From Acidobacteriaceae bacterium (GTDB lineage: Bacteria; Acidobacteriota; Terriglobia; Bryobacterales; Bryobacteraceae): a DNA stretch of 64,000 bases. The stretch is taken from NCBI GenBank assembly GCA_019240405.1, contig JAFAYL010000061.1:1-64000 (forward strand), read 5' to 3'. Within the stretch, counting starts at the first letter, position 1. The number at the start of each line of letters is the position of its first letter. This document shows, piece by piece, positions 37,269 to 45,435 of the stretch. Both the position numbers and the translations under genes were made by a program. Below the pieces are notes generated by a model. It saw only the letters and a list, made by a program, of their open reading frames with translations, made no database searches and was not told the origin of the DNA.

Positions 37269-37979
37269 GCTGCTTCTCCACTTGAACGGCCTCGTCAAGA
37301 ACCATGAGCGCCTCGGCCGCCTTAGCATTCATGGACAAAACGTCTGTTCCTCCGAACTGCTTCCACACCTTGAACTGCTCGATAAAATACAAGCTCTGTG
37401 CCGTAATCACTGATTTGGGGCACTCTGACGAAATCACTCCCCCTCGAGCCCAAACTGCTCTCGCGCATTCAGGTTCTTTGTTCTTCACCCAAGCGCAGTT
37501 TCTAATTCGGACCAGGCCGCCCGATCGGCATGTGTCGCAATTCCACGCGGCCGGCGAGGAAAACTGGAAATGGAACGCGACTAATAGTTTTTTCGTTCGT
37601 CTTCAGACAGCCCAAGCTCGCTACGGATGTCCGCAATAATCTCGTCGCTGAGTGTTTCCGGACCTTTCTCTATGAGCAATTCCACATTCGCCGACTGTGA
37701 ATCAATTGTTAGTCCTGTAAGCTCGGCGAGACCCCACTCCAAATAGAGTCGTCTGACCAGTAAGTCAACAAGCGTTCCCTCGAGCTGCTCTGGCGTCTCG
37801 CCCGCTTGGAGGAATTCTTGTTTCAAAGAGAGCGCGCGGGCTCTTTTCGTCAATTCGATTCGCTGCTCTAGCGAAATACGCCTGGTTGCATATTTCACCC
37901 CTGGAAGCGCTTTACTCTCATGCCAAGTCACGCTTGTGTAACAACAGCTTTTATGCAAACGCGATGGAAATTTCATCAT
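37249..37979 (-). CDS. Tail assembly chaperone, -1 frameshift product (GT-like)
   Basis: Ribosomes slipping back one base at A AAA AAC (37593-37587) would read on from 37587 in the -1 frame to the stop at 37249-37251. The fusion has 131 residues from the first frame plus 112 from the second (243 in all). The second frame has no usable start before a GTG at 37488, yet is open with no stop from the slip site, and the upstream part encodes conserved-looking residues (WNCDTCRSGG). Cysteines CDTC, then NC, EC and EC could bind zinc. Lambda gpGT is the precedent; the extension recruits tail tube subunits to the tape measure. Confidence 0.75.
37534..37593 (-). promoter_or_regulatory. Programmed -1 ribosomal frameshift signal
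   Basis: On the minus strand, the heptamer A AAA AAC occupies 37593-37587 in exactly the zero-frame register required for tandem slippage. Five bases later starts a stem: GTCGC (37581-37577) pairs with GCGAC (37538-37534), and TTCCA (37575-37571) pairs with TGGAA (37545-37541), separated by a small 1x2 internal loop and closing a 25-base GC-rich loop. Spacing of 5 bases between heptamer and stem is optimal for stimulation. Confidence 0.75.
37581..37979 (-). CDS. Tail assembly chaperone (G-like, unshifted product)
   Basis: A 132-residue helical protein between the tail tube and tape measure genes, the standard place of lambda gpG-type chaperones. The ATG at 37977-37979 is preferred (AAGGA seven bases upstream); it overlaps the tail tube gene by 29 bases. 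The body (ISLEQRIELTKRARALSLKQ, then GTLVDLLVRRLYLEWGL) is charged and helical. The last codons, CGA AAA AAC TAT TAG, contain the slippery heptamer three codons before the stop. Confidence 0.75.
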   Translation of the reverse strand: MMKFPSRLHKSCCYTSVTWHESKALPGVKYATRRISLEQRIELTKRARALSLKQEFLQAGETPEQLEGTLVDLLVRRLYLEWGLAELTGLTIDSQSANVELLIEKGPETLSDEIIADIRSELGLSEDERKNY

Positions 37980-39120
37980 CCGAAGTTCCTTGCGCCCGAT
38001 TGTTCTTGAACTCCCAAAGTAGTCTCGTCTCCGAGTCGTTATAATTCGGGATCTCCGGCACAACATTGGGAAGGAAGATACCCATTAATTGACCCTGCTG
38101 TTGGCCAAGCTGCAGCAATGCTGAAATACTGTTACGCAACTTCGCCGCCGCGTACAGGGCGGAGGTTTGAGCATCACTTTGCGCTAACAGCGTGAAATCG
38201 CAGTTCACAATACGCGCTCCTGGTGCAAGTGCTCGTGGATACGAGGTGCCGAATTCCTTATTCCGAACTTCGATTTGGTTGTTTACTCCAATTGTTGCGC
38301 TCGTTAGTGTGAAAACCTGGTTCACCGGACTCCCCAGCCATACCTCACCTAAGTGCCCTGGAACGATTGAATAGTCGAATGTGGACAAGGCCGGTTCTTC
38401 TGGAAAGCTACTTAGGCCTCCCATCCCAGGGTTGAAACTGCTCGAGTCAATAAGATCGGCCGCTGGGCCGTCAAACATGAACTGGTGATAATCGCCATTG
38501 ACCGCAATGTCGAGGCTATTGGCTGCCGCTCCCGTGACGATGCGGCTCACGGCACTTAACGGATCCCAGTAATCATAGAGAGTCACACTTGGTAAGGCAG
38601 TGGACAAACCATATGTAATCGCTGGAGCCAGCATCGCATTTTGATTCGGCGTAGACGAAAATGGCGCAGTAACGGTAATCGTTACTGGATCTGAAACGCT
38701 TGTCACAAATCGAATTTCGTTGCTAAAGGAAACGGCCTCCCCAAACGCGAGCCCGTGTGGTGTGGCGGTTTTCAATTGCGTGGCAGTTTCCATCGACGCT
38801 ACCAGCAGACCACTGTTCATCTGAGGCGAGGCGCCAAGTGCTGAATGAAACAGAGGTCCGTAAGAAGGCTGCCCTGCTCCGGTCCATGAAGTCAGGTAAG
38901 TCCGAACTTGGAATGCAGTATCGCGGCGGGCATTTCTTGACGTACCGAGAAACGTCCGTGTGCCGGTCTTATCAAGTCGTTTGCCAGGCTGCATTAGCTG
39001 TTGAGCTTGAAGCCGCGCCGCCGGAAACCTATTCGTCGCATCGATAGTAGCCGCTTGACCATAGGCTGTTTCCTCGGCGACATAAAACCGATTCGCATTC
39101 GATGAGATGTAAGTTGCCAT
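37951..39120 (-). CDS. Major tail tube protein
   Basis: A 389-residue protein that would polymerise into the tail tube. The start FYVAEETAYGQAATIDA is common at the N-terminus of siphovirus tail tube proteins, and the rest is beta-rich. Residues about 120-165 (TVTAPFSSTPNQNAML) may form an Ig-like insertion. Position after the tail terminator and before the assembly chaperone supports the call. AGGAC precedes the ATG. The 3' end overlaps the chaperone start by 29 bases. Confidence 0.75.
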   Translation of the reverse strand: MATYISSNANRFYVAEETAYGQAATIDATNRFPAARLQAQQLMQPGKRLDKTGTRTFLGTSRNARRDTAFQVRTYLTSWTGAGQPSYGPLFHSALGASPQMNSGLLVASMETATQLKTATPHGLAFGEAVSFSNEIRFVTSVSDPVTITVTAPFSSTPNQNAMLAPAITYGLSTALPSVTLYDYWDPLSAVSRIVTGAAANSLDIAVNGDYHQFMFDGPAADLIDSSSFNPGMGGLSSFPEEPALSTFDYSIVPGHLGEVWLGSPVNQVFTLTSATIGVNNQIEVRNKEFGTSYPRALAPGARIVNCDFTLLAQSDAQTSALYAAAKLRNSISALLQLGQQQGQLMGIFLPNVVPEIPNYNDSETRLLWEFKNNRAQGTSDDEISIAFA

Positions 39121-39130
39121 GATCGTTGTC

Positions 39131-39628
39131 CTAGTTACGGCTCACATTCAGGTTGCAGGTTACTTTTGCTGATCCAGAATAGCCGAGCCCCCCGACTCTA
39201 GGCGCTTGGAAGCTGACATCATAGACACCCGAAAAGAAAATACCGTCACCCCAGTCGCCGATATTTTGGCGCAGAATATCGGTCATCGCTTCCACATAGA
39301 AGTGAATCCACTGATCCGTTTCCTGAAGAAGATTCGAACTTGCCCAGAGTTCAACGGTTACAGAAATCGTTCCCGATAAAGACCGGAATTTTTCAATTTG
39401 GGTATTCTTTAGGCCAGCGCAGTAGATGGAGATCCGTGGGTAAGTAAACTGAAGATCTTTATCGGCCATGTCAGCGCTTGCCGAGCTGAGCACGATTTGA
39501 TCTGGACTTATAACCGGCAGCGTCACGTTTGATGACGTTGCGATTGCATTAATCTGCTGAGACAGTGCATTCGCGTTGGTCAATAAGTCCGAGACCTTCT
39601 GAGCAGCTAGGAGTGTTAAGGGCGGCAT
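39131..39628 (-). CDS. Tail terminator / minor tail protein (putative)
   Basis: A 165-residue protein located between connector and tail tube. The pattern of an N-terminal helix (LLAAQKVSDLLTNANALSQ), central beta strands (RISIYCAGLKNTQIEKF) and WIHFYVEAMTDILRQN resembles tail-terminator proteins that cap the tube beneath the head. No strong sequence signature was recognised, so the call depends mainly on position. GAGGAT precedes the ATG; it starts 3 bases after the connector stop. Confidence 0.55.
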   Translation of the reverse strand: MPPLTLLAAQKVSDLLTNANALSQQINAIATSSNVTLPVISPDQIVLSSASADMADKDLQFTYPRISIYCAGLKNTQIEKFRSLSGTISVTVELWASSNLLQETDQWIHFYVEAMTDILRQNIGDWGDGIFFSGVYDVSFQAPRVGGLGYSGSAKVTCNLNVSRN

Positions 39629-39631
39629 TTT

Positions 39632-40411
39632 TTATCCTCGTTGACTCAGTCTTGGAAGCACGATGTAATAATTTGGCTGTTGACCGCCCGAAGCTTCCGG
39701 CCCATCCACTAGGCCGGTTCCGGGAAGCTGCCACGTTGAACCAATCTGAAGTGGGGCTGTGTTTTGGCGGGTCAACTGGTCTTCGGTCGTCCCGGCGTAC
39801 ACGTTCCAACCCACTGCAGCACTTGGCGCATTAAGAGCGCCTTCCGCCATGGCCACAGCTATGGTGCTTGCCCCGTTGAGGATCAGCCCGTTCACGGGAC
39901 TCACCGCGCTTTCAGTTCCACGGCTGTCAACCCAAGTAGTTTCGATAAACATCGCAAATGCTGGCGAGGTCCCATTTTGTATCGAAACTAAAGGCATGGC
40001 AGGCCTAGGTAGCGGGTTGTACACGATTCCCAGGCCCGACATGAATACCAAATCGGACGCCTCAGCAGCCTCGTTCTGATACTCCGTCCACTTGCCTTGA
40101 AACCGTGTGTTCAATTGAACGTTATATGCCTCAGCAAAAAATCGAGAGAGCGACTCGAAGCACACCCAACGTTGCAGCACGGGCGTCACGACGACCGTCG
40201 ACAGCCCAAGAAGACGGCGCTTCAGATACTGAGGATCCGAGGCGCCCGCTCTAAGTAGCCAAAGCAATAATTTGTCGCTGACTGCATCGGTAGCTAACTT
40301 AATCTTGGTGTCTACGTTGATCCCGTGCGAAGAAGCGACCTGCACTAGGGACGTTTCAAACTGCAGAAGATCGTCTAAAGTTACGATTTCGGCATCAGTG
40401 AACAGAGCCAT
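39632..40411 (-). CDS. Head-tail connector with C-terminal Ig/FN3-like domain
   Basis: A 259-residue protein. The helical N-terminal half (about 1-115, DAVSDKLLLWLLRAGASDP and FAEAYNVQLNTRFQGKWTEY) looks like a head-tail adaptor of the gp6/gp15 kind. The C-terminal half (about 135-245) is an FN3/Ig-like domain containing NVYAGTTEDQLTRQ, very similar to NIYRGTTPQMLYR in the hub protein. This would place a surface-exposed module at the neck of the particle. GGAG lies upstream of the ATG. Confidence 0.6.
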   Translation of the reverse strand: MALFTDAEIVTLDDLLQFETSLVQVASSHGINVDTKIKLATDAVSDKLLLWLLRAGASDPQYLKRRLLGLSTVVVTPVLQRWVCFESLSRFFAEAYNVQLNTRFQGKWTEYQNEAAEASDLVFMSGLGIVYNPLPRPAMPLVSIQNGTSPAFAMFIETTWVDSRGTESAVSPVNGLILNGASTIAVAMAEGALNAPSAAVGWNVYAGTTEDQLTRQNTAPLQIGSTWQLPGTGLVDGPEASGGQQPNYYIVLPRLSQRG

Positions 40412-40417
40412 GACACG

Positions 40418-40756
40418 CTACTCTCCAGTTGTGCATGGATCTTCAAGCTGAGCTGCAATATGATGCTTTATCTCGCTATCGTTGATAATTGCGACTTGCA
40501 CTCGTCTCGCTAACTCAGCCTTCTCGGCAGCCTGCCTGGCGTTCGCTTGTTTCGAGCGATAGAGTTCCTTCTCTTCTTCACTGGCCAGCACCGCTCGCCC
40601 TTCGACGATCATTTTGGCTGCCATTTCCCTAGAAACCTCTGAGATTAGTCCCTGCTTGCCACCGTCTGGTGTCTCAAGGCTTACGACAACTGGAAATCTC
40701 TCGGGTAAGCTGGCTTCAACTTGTCTCAATTTTCGAAAGTACTGTTTCAAATCCAT
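40418..40756 (-). CDS. Small structural-cassette protein of unknown function
   Basis: A 112-residue protein between coat and connector. The ATG at 40754-40756 is preferred because AGGAG lies 6 bases upstream; a longer frame opens 14 codons earlier. The N-terminal half is mixed alpha/beta (RFPVVVSLETPDGGKQGLIS); the C-terminal half is a charged helix rich in Ala, Glu and Lys (YRSKQANARQAAEKAELARR). It might be a head completion or decoration factor, but no family was recognised. Confidence 0.5.
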   Translation of the reverse strand: MDLKQYFRKLRQVEASLPERFPVVVSLETPDGGKQGLISEVSREMAAKMIVEGRAVLASEEEKELYRSKQANARQAAEKAELARRVQVAIINDSEIKHHIAAQLEDPCTTGE

Positions 40757-40822
40757 GGGATCTCCTAAAATTAAGGGAGCCAGAAATGGCTCCCACAAGC
40801 TCGAGAGAGTGAATGCTGCCGG

Positions 40823-41734
40823 TTAGCTGTTAACCTGAACGGCGAAGTTGTTGCGCAACACCCCGGTCCCGTAGAGCACGTCGACTGTGAACTGTTGAGA
40901 AAGGGTGTTCGGCTGATAGCTCATAACCACTCGAAGTCCAAAGTTGCCCATTTCCGCATGTTCAGCGATTGCGCCAGTCCCAGGAAGAGGTTGCGGTAGT
41001 CTCCGGATTACCAGTCCAATCGCGTCGCGTGTGAACGCGAGGTTGTGCGTGTTCGGATTTGCCGTGCCGGTCGTTGGCACGTATTGAGATCGGAAAATAA
41101 AGAAGTCTTTGATCTTGCCTACGTTGCCTTCCACCAAAGCACGTAATCCCGCCTCTCCAGCTGAATAGTATTCACTGAAGCGTGGAATCTGGCGAATTTG
41201 TGAATACGTACTCGAATCCACAACCAAATACTTCGGAGCGCTGGGCGGCACCTTTGCAGCAAATAGTGCAGTTTCCGCGGCGTCAATGATTGCTTCCGTC
41301 ACTGGCGTTCCCGCCGACCCGACTGGCGTATTCGCCGTGAACTGCCCGTAGAGGTTCAGCAAGTCGCTCTCGACCCGCTCAGCGATCGCAACCACAGCCG
41401 GCTGCATATACGCCTTCAGCAACTCAGGAAAGGCCAGCGCTTTTGTGACATCGGGAATCTGAAACGTCGCTTCAGCGTGCGTGTTCAGAACGATTTGCGC
41501 ATTTCCTAAATTGGGGTTCTGCGGTGTTACTGTGCCACCTTCAGCAATGTTATTAGCGACCAGCGCCGGAGGAATAGGGATATTAACCGTATCTCCGGCA
41601 TGAGCCAGAACCGGCTCGTAGTCACGGTTCACTAGGTTGCCCATAACGAGATTTCCCATTAGGGCCGGCAATGCATCGGCAGCAACAAGCTTTACGATCG
41701 CATTTGCCAAATTGGCAGACGTAATTATTGACAT
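40823..41734 (-). CDS. Major capsid protein, P22-coat-like
   Basis: A 303-residue shell protein. LVNRDYEPVLAHAGDTVNIP (about 34-53) followed by strand-rich repeats and the C-terminal FGLRVVMSYQPNTLSQQF agrees with coat proteins of the P22 gp5-like group of the HK97 fold. No N-terminal delta domain or protease site is evident, in line with a separate scaffold gene and no protease gene. AGGAG lies 6 bases upstream of the ATG. The 116-base gap to the scaffold gene holds no other frame. Confidence 0.8.
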   Translation of the reverse strand: MSIITSANLANAIVKLVAADALPALMGNLVMGNLVNRDYEPVLAHAGDTVNIPIPPALVANNIAEGGTVTPQNPNLGNAQIVLNTHAEATFQIPDVTKALAFPELLKAYMQPAVVAIAERVESDLLNLYGQFTANTPVGSAGTPVTEAIIDAAETALFAAKVPPSAPKYLVVDSSTYSQIRQIPRFSEYYSAGEAGLRALVEGNVGKIKDFFIFRSQYVPTTGTANPNTHNLAFTRDAIGLVIRRLPQPLPGTGAIAEHAEMGNFGLRVVMSYQPNTLSQQFTVDVLYGTGVLRNNFAVQVNS

Positions 41735-41850
41735 AAATCTCCTAAATTAAAATCAGATTTGTTCTACGTTTGAGTCACTTACACGCGCAAAGCCTCCGCT
41801 ACGTGCTCAACAGCACCCATCAAAGTCGCTGCGCAATCTCGATTATTTTG

Positions 41851-42435
41851 CTAGGCGCCTCGCAATGCCTGTGAGGCCAGCCGCGCAATTTCCTGGCGTA
41901 CGCGATCAAGATCGTCTGGGTTCATTCCAGGCTTGATCTTGTCAATCTCGATACCAGGTGATCCGCCTTGCCCACCCTTTCGCGGAATCGGCTGCACACC
42001 GCTCCCGCCGGCAATTCTTGCCGGAAGGAGCTCTGGGTTCTCCTGCACGAAGCTTGTTAAGTACTCATGCAGTGACTTCCCCTCCGAACCGCGCGCCTGT
42101 AAGCGGCCATCCTCGGCGCGTATAATGTCGTCCCTAATCGCGCGAAATGCCAGATCCACTTTCGCGACTCCAAGCCGCTGTAATTCATTACGGATTTGCG
42201 AGCTTCGATCGGCTTCTTCCGCCGCTGCCCTAGCGCTTCGATTTTCCTCTATTAGCTGGTTTAATCTGGCTTCCAGGCTTTCCCGCCGCTTCCGCTCATC
42301 TTGTAATTCGGCCTTGTAAGCCGGTTCAGCCTTCTGCTGCTCAGCGTGAACGAATTCTTCGATTGCCTGCCGGACAACGTCGCGGACCTCAAGCCCACTT
42401 ACTACCTGGTCACTGATAGGCTTTTCCTCAGACAT
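41851..42435 (-). CDS. Capsid scaffolding protein
   Basis: A 194-residue, highly charged helical protein directly before the coat gene. Residues about 20-85 form a coiled coil (AYKAELQDERKRRESLEARL), followed by a conserved-looking helical block (LAFRAIRDDIIRAEDGRL and EYLTSFVQENPELL) and a flexible Gly/Pro-rich part with a basic-helical C-terminus (DLDRVRQEIARLASQAL), which could bind coat subunits. This layout is typical of scaffold proteins. AGAGGAGAAG precedes the ATG. Confidence 0.75.
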   Translation of the reverse strand: MSEEKPISDQVVSGLEVRDVVRQAIEEFVHAEQQKAEPAYKAELQDERKRRESLEARLNQLIEENRSARAAAEEADRSSQIRNELQRLGVAKVDLAFRAIRDDIIRAEDGRLQARGSEGKSLHEYLTSFVQENPELLPARIAGGSGVQPIPRKGGQGGSPGIEIDKIKPGMNPDDLDRVRQEIARLASQALRGA

Positions 42436-42456
42436 AACTTCTCCTCTGCATCTAAT

Positions 42457-43878
42457 TCACGTTTGCGTGTTGATTTCTTCTGCAATCTGATCCTTCGTTT
42501 CTTGGCGAAGATCACTTAGAAACTTGAACGCAAGTCTCTGAAAGATTTGTCGCTTTAAAGTTGGCGACTTAATACCGAGCTGAAGTAGATTTGTCGCCTC
42601 TTGTAACTCGGTTCCAAAGTCTCCAATGTCCAGCTCGTCTAACCCCGAGACTGACACCACCAATCCATCCTCCCGGGCATCGCTCACCGCTGTTATCACC
42701 TTTTTGATTGTGTCTTTAACCATGTCTCCATAGCCGCGCAACACCTCTTTGGTAATCGTGAAGTCAAGCTGTTTGCTTGCGGCGGATTGGGCATGGCCAC
42801 CCACCATCTCGCCTGAGGCCTGCGCCAAGTAGCAAACCCGGTACATCTCTTCTTTGAGAGTCTCGAGATTTTGCGCGGCTATCTGGTACACCTTGCCCTC
42901 GGGTTCCGTCCACCCAAAGCGATCCTGGGGCCCAAGTTGGATGTAGTAACTTTCACCCACGATTTGATTCCATTCGCGGTCTGAATAAATAACGGGCATT
43001 GCGAATAAGCCCATTCCGATCGCCCATCCAAGCGCGTTCGATTTATTGAAATGTTCCAGTTGAAGTTGAGCAGCCTTGTTCATCAGCCACAAACCATCGC
43101 TCACCTGCATAGTCAGCAAGGGCACCCGTCTTTGCCGCGCCAGCCCGTGAGAGCCATGAGCGATCAAATCGATCTTTGCGGGCTTGCTCGTCCCTATTCC
43201 TTCGAGCAAAGGAAACGTCGAGCCGGGATTCGCTTGTTCAATGTTTTTATAAGTCCGATATTCTGTTTTGTCGAAGTAGTACCAATACGTCTCTTGAACA
43301 AGCTCCGGCGACTCAGGACTAAGCTGCCGCTCAATTGTCTGCTTCAGCACTATCCACTCAAATTCGCCGCGCCCGTCTAAGCTCCAGTTGATGAGATCCT
43401 CGGCCGAATAACGAACGAGATATGCCCGCGACAAACCACCCGCATCCTCTTCGGCGCGATTCGCCGGAGGACGCGCGGCGCGCGGGAAGTCAATCAGAAT
43501 ATGGCTGCGGCCGGCGATCAGCGTATCTGTGAAAGTTCGCTTGAAAAACTCAGTTAGGCTTGTCCCTCTTAGATCACAATCGTCCGCCAAGGTAGCCAAA
43601 AAACTCTGGCCTGCTTCGTTCCCGCCATAGAACTGCAAACTTGGCGCCCGGCGGAACAATGTCGCCGAATACCAATCAACAATTGAACCGATATAGTTTT
43701 CATAAAAGACCCTCTGCAGACGCTCACTGTAGACATCGAGTGGCTCCTTCTGGCGCCGAAGCAAGTATTCCGCCGCCCTATATTTGAATTGCTGTCCACC
43801 TGCGTAAAGGTCGCGATATGAGCGCCACATCAACTTGTGCCGCTTGTAATCCGGATGCTCCCGGTCGATATCAGTCAT
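42457..43878 (-). CDS. Phage portal protein (DUF4055-like)
   Basis: A 473-residue protein expected to form the 12-fold ring through which DNA enters the head. YSERLQRVFYENYIGSIVDW, then DLRGTSLTEFFKRTFTDTLI and RSHILIDFPR are features of the DUF4055 portal group; the helical C-terminal part (after about 330) would form the stem and crown. It lies between terminase and scaffold, the standard position, and starts 41 bases after the terminase stop. Confidence 0.8.
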   Translation of the reverse strand: MTDIDREHPDYKRHKLMWRSYRDLYAGGQQFKYRAAEYLLRRQKEPLDVYSERLQRVFYENYIGSIVDWYSATLFRRAPSLQFYGGNEAGQSFLATLADDCDLRGTSLTEFFKRTFTDTLIAGRSHILIDFPRAARPPANRAEEDAGGLSRAYLVRYSAEDLINWSLDGRGEFEWIVLKQTIERQLSPESPELVQETYWYYFDKTEYRTYKNIEQANPGSTFPLLEGIGTSKPAKIDLIAHGSHGLARQRRVPLLTMQVSDGLWLMNKAAQLQLEHFNKSNALGWAIGMGLFAMPVIYSDREWNQIVGESYYIQLGPQDRFGWTEPEGKVYQIAAQNLETLKEEMYRVCYLAQASGEMVGGHAQSAASKQLDFTITKEVLRGYGDMVKDTIKKVITAVSDAREDGLVVSVSGLDELDIGDFGTELQEATNLLQLGIKSPTLKRQIFQRLAFKFLSDLRQETKDQIAEEINTQT

Positions 43879-43919
43879 GTCTTTCCTTTGCTTCTTTGCG
43901 TCCTTTTACTCGCTGGTAA

Positions 43920-45245
43920 CTAAAACAAGGGCCGGTTCATCTCGCCTGTTGTTAGCTTTTCACCAAACAGCGCCCAAACCAGATATCCGAGCGCGTCGGA
44001 GGCATGAGTACGCCGCAGATCGCGCACTTTATCAATCACGCCCGAATCCGGTTTAAAAATCACTTCTTCGAAGTCTTTAATCAATTCTTTGCACCGCGCA
44101 TCCACTTCCAAGCGCACTTCGCCTACGGCGTTTGTCAATAACCCGTTCACCTTTTGGACCCTGCTCAGAACCGGCGGATTCTTCTGTGGCACGCGCAGCC
44201 GAACGCTTCGGAATCCCGCGCGATAGAGCGCACCCTGCAGCATCGTGTAGTCCGATGTCCCAGTCGTATGCATACTTCTCCCGCTCGCATCACCAAAAAT
44301 CTCTAAACCCACCGGATGATTCCTGTATCGGTTCTCGAATTCGAGACCGGCTTCCTCGGTCGTTGCTCGGTCCAGGACGATCTCATCAATGGCCACGAGC
44401 CGTCCATGATGTTCCTGAGCCAGCACGGAACTCATAGGCGCCACGTTGAAATCAAGCGCCCACAACAGCGGCTTGGCAGGGTCATAGGCCTGCTGAACTA
44501 CATGCACTGCTGCATTAAAGCAGTGATAAACGCGATCAGCCCGGCGGTTCAGATACTCGCCCAACACTTCCTGTTGGTAAAATTTCGGATCGTAACTGGT
44601 TTCCAGCCTCTCGTAATAATCCGGCGTTCTCTCCAGCAGAAAGCGATTTTCAAACGGCCGTGCGCGGACACATTCGTAACCCAAAACCGGTTTATCGATA
44701 AACCGCTTATATATCCAGTCGCGTCCCTGAGGAGTCCACACCCCAAAGCCGCACAACTTCTCCGCTTTCGGGTCCCGCAAACGAGCCTCTAGCCGAAGCC
44801 ACGCCTCCTCTCGCGTATAGGAGAGTTCGTCAATTCCGAACCATGCGAGGTTCGTTCCTCGCAACCGTTCTGGCTCGTCTAGAGAACGCAGCAGAATCAT
44901 TGTCTCGGGACCTTTGATCGTCAGCTCACCATCGGCTTTGCGGTGCTCATATTCAATCTCTTGCTCCTCCATCACCCCGAAGAGGCCGGCTAACGTGGCG
45001 TCTCGCAGCATCGCGAATGTAGGAGCCGCCAACAATCCCTGTCTACCCCGGTTTACGAACGAAAGGCGCACGGCTTCCGAACACAGCGCCGCACTTTTTC
45101 CAGATCCTACAGGCCCGGAGAATCCTTTCAGCCTCGCCTTGAGCCCTTCAAATACGCTCTGCGAAGGCAGGGGCATCCGTGGCCAACAAAGTTCTTCACT
45201 TGGCAGCTCGCTCAAATCCGCTTCGCTGCTCAATTCCATCCGCAC
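43920..45245 (-). CDS. Terminase large subunit
   Basis: A 441-residue packaging motor. The ATPase part has Walker A GPVGSGKS (44-51), Walker B LAWFGIDEL and coupling region further on. The C-terminal RNase H-like nuclease shows the first Asp in LLWALDFNVAP, the second in IFGDASGRSMH and the third in THASDALGYLVW, so all catalytic acids are present. An intact motor is significant, as dead prophages often lose it. No recognisable small subunit precedes it; the divergent 88-residue HTH protein could fill that role. The start is uncertain between GTG 45245 and ATG 45239; no clear ribosome site is seen. Confidence 0.85.
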   Translation of the reverse strand: MRMELSSEADLSELPSEELCWPRMPLPSQSVFEGLKARLKGFSGPVGSGKSAALCSEAVRLSFVNRGRQGLLAAPTFAMLRDATLAGLFGVMEEQEIEYEHRKADGELTIKGPETMILLRSLDEPERLRGTNLAWFGIDELSYTREEAWLRLEARLRDPKAEKLCGFGVWTPQGRDWIYKRFIDKPVLGYECVRARPFENRFLLERTPDYYERLETSYDPKFYQQEVLGEYLNRRADRVYHCFNAAVHVVQQAYDPAKPLLWALDFNVAPMSSVLAQEHHGRLVAIDEIVLDRATTEEAGLEFENRYRNHPVGLEIFGDASGRSMHTTGTSDYTMLQGALYRAGFRSVRLRVPQKNPPVLSRVQKVNGLLTNAVGEVRLEVDARCKELIKDFEEVIFKPDSGVIDKVRDLRRTHASDALGYLVWALFGEKLTTGEMNRPLF

Positions 45246-45282
45246 ACGACGGTAAACAACGGGGTTTCACGCCAACCCGAAA

Positions 45283-45328
45283 TTTTTATTTAAGAAGCTG
45301 ATAACAGGACAGATAGTTTTTATTTGAG
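45283..45328. repeat. Direct repeat TTTTTATTTRAG in cassette control region
   Basis: TTTTTATTTAAG at 45283-45294 recurs as TTTTTATTTGAG at 45317-45328, 34 bases apart on the same strand, upstream of the terminase gene. The 34-base period is close to three helical turns, as expected for paired activator or repressor sites. On the minus strand these A-rich blocks are also plausible promoter parts. Confidence 0.4.
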
Positions 45329-45395
45329 TTTCGTGATCCCCGTCTGAGACACTTGAGCGGATTCTTCGACTGTTGACGTAAAGGAGACTCCACGG

Positions 45396-45420
45396 CCCGT
45401 TTTTCGTAGTACGATACGGG
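45396..45420. promoter_or_regulatory. Inverted repeat upstream of divergent HTH gene
   Basis: CCCGT (45396-45400) pairs with ACGGG (45416-45420), and inside it CGTA (45405-45408) pairs with TACG (45410-45413). The site ends 15 bases before the ATG of the small HTH protein and lies between it and the terminase gene. It could be an operator for autoregulation, or a hairpin in the 5' leader. Confidence 0.4.
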
Positions 45421-45435
45421 TTTACAGGTTCACCG

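Noticed and set aside
37328-37328. Upstream start for the tape measure gene at 37328
   Set aside because: It would add 20 residues from inside the chaperone extension; the GTG at 37268 has a well-placed GGAG.
31494-45245. Tailocin or contractile injection system
   Set aside because: Terminase, portal, scaffold and coat genes are present and no sheath or baseplate wedge genes were seen, so a DNA-containing siphovirus-like particle fits better.
45371-45419. TTGACG at about 45373 as a -35 box for the HTH gene
   Set aside because: No -10-like hexamer occurs at 16-19 bases; the closest AT-rich match is over 30 bases away.
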